A DNA stretch of 62,660 nucleotides from Verrucomicrobiota bacterium (GTDB lineage Bacteria > Verrucomicrobiota > Verrucomicrobiia > Limisphaerales > JACRJZ01): positions 1-62,660 of the forward strand of contig JACRJZ010000039.1 of the NCBI GenBank assembly GCA_016219875.1, given 5' to 3'. The translations under genes and the position numbers were made by a program. Below are positions 62,143-62,660 of the stretch, in pieces; position 1 is the first letter of the stretch; every line of letters begins with the position of its first letter. Under the pieces are notes generated by a model. That model searched no databases. It was not told the origin of the DNA and saw only the letters and a list, made by a program, of their open reading frames with translations.

Positions 62143-62390
62143 AGTGGCGCTATGTCGCCGAACAGGTACTGAGCCTCAAGTGGCTCATCCCGGGTTTTCC
62201 GGGGATAAACCGCACGAAGCGCGGTGTATCACGGGTCCAGAGCCTGGATAAACCGCATCCCGTGCGGTTCATCCTCGGAAACGGCTGGACATGTGCTTGC
62301 ATTCTGGCCGCAGGATGCCAGAGCAGACCCGGCCCGCAAGGAGGAATTGCGGGTCTGTCTCTCCCAGGGGCGCCACCGGACACCCCCGCC

Positions 62391-62538
62391 GTAGCGCAGG
62401 CTTTCCAGCCTGCCGTTTCGCCGACTTTCCAGTCGGCGAGGCCGGCGAAGCTCCCAGACGCTCCGCAAGGGTCCAAGACCGGTTCCCTTCGAGCGCGTCG
62501 CCGGTTGGAAAACCGGCGCTACGGCAGGTTGAAAACCT
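62391..62538. repeat. Family B inverted repeat, divergent copy
   Basis: It begins GTAGCGCAGGCTTTCCAGCC, has internal GCCGACTTTCCAGTCGGC and GCCGGTTGGAAAACCGGC palindromes and ends CAGGTTGAAAACC. The interior differs from the 152-bp copies. Shorter AAACCGCA/TGCGGTT inverted motifs precede it at about 62205-62262. Confidence 0.7.
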
Positions 62539-62557
62539 TGTCATTACCCACATCTTT

Positions 62558-62660
62558 TCAGTCTCCCATTAGCTGGACGCCTTCACTCATCCACATCAGA
62601 CGCTGCCAGCCGCGCCAGATCGTTTGCCAGCCGGGCAGCCCGTCCTGCTTGCGCGCCAGA
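62558..62660 (-). mobile_element. C-terminal end of an IS4-type transposase, cut by the window edge
   Basis: The last about 33 codons before the stop at 62558-62560 read LARKQDGLPGWQTIWRGWQR and then LMWMSEGVQLMGD. The RKxDGxPGWxTxWRGWxRL pattern is the characteristic tail of IS4-family transposases. Only the end is in the window, so completeness and terminal repeats cannot be judged. Confidence 0.65.

Noticed and set aside
1..62660. CRISPR arrays
   Set aside because: The repeats are inverted, widely dispersed units of several families, not direct repeats with regular spacers, and there are no cas genes.

Overview
The window is GC-rich, densely coding bacterial chromosome with strong G/C third-position bias. 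I read it as Verrucomicrobiota, probably the Limisphaerales/Pedosphaerales side (old subdivision 3). The reasons are two ECF sigma factors of the type found beside WD40 Ser/Thr kinases, abundant PAS/receiver signalling proteins, DUF2339/DUF3999 and DUF5107 proteins, a multihaem cytochrome, and a high density of short dispersed inverted repeats between genes. The taxonomic call is inference. I saw no rRNA, tRNA or CRISPR array.

Layout: (1) 0.2-5 kb: an ECF sigma factor and three tandem CNNM/CorC-type membrane proteins, ending in a clean hairpin. (2) 5-8.4 kb: a PocR/AraC regulator and a nine-haem cytochrome whose last domain is frameshifted. (3) 8.5-16 kb: six minus-strand genes of receiver, PAS and histidine kinase domains, several overlapping by ATGA. 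(4) 16-22 kb: hemB, an FHA protein, a hybrid kinase and a serine hydrolase. (5) 21.8-25.4 kb: E1alpha, E1beta and E2 of a 2-oxoacid dehydrogenase. (6) 25.6-29.8 kb: an ECF sigma factor with a WD40 Ser/Thr kinase. (7) 30.1-40.6 kb: EtfB, EtfA, a membrane Fe-S oxidoreductase, an HdrD/HdrBC-like Fe-S protein, HdrA, MvhD, and the small and large subunits of a [NiFe]-hydrogenase. (8) 41-50.4 kb: a ceramidase-like hydrolase, a receiver-metallo-beta-lactamase fusion, a trypsin-like protease and a DUF2339-DUF3999 pair. (9) 50.6-56.1 kb: a beta-ketoacyl synthase translationally coupled to two sensor kinases. (10) 56-62.7 kb: a beta-propeller protein, a UroD-family protein, a DUF5107 protein, a GFA protein, a SieB-like protein and the end of an IS4-type transposase.

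The most interesting system is region 7. A hydrogenase module (MvhADG type) and the flavin bifurcation subunit HdrA sit in one co-directional block with ETF and a predicted quinone-linked Fe-S oxidoreductase. The inferred job is to connect H2 and probably ferredoxin with ETF-level electrons and the membrane quinone pool, in a bacterium without methanogenic heterodisulfide chemistry. The two CCG-domain proteins have each lost cysteines in their first CCG half, so the partner is probably not a heterodisulfide.

The second theme is repeats. At least five families of REPIN-like inverted-repeat elements (called A-E here) occupy most intergenic gaps. They are sometimes nested, sometimes supply the stop codons of flanking genes, and a 371-bp palindrome splits the ETF/hydrogenase block.
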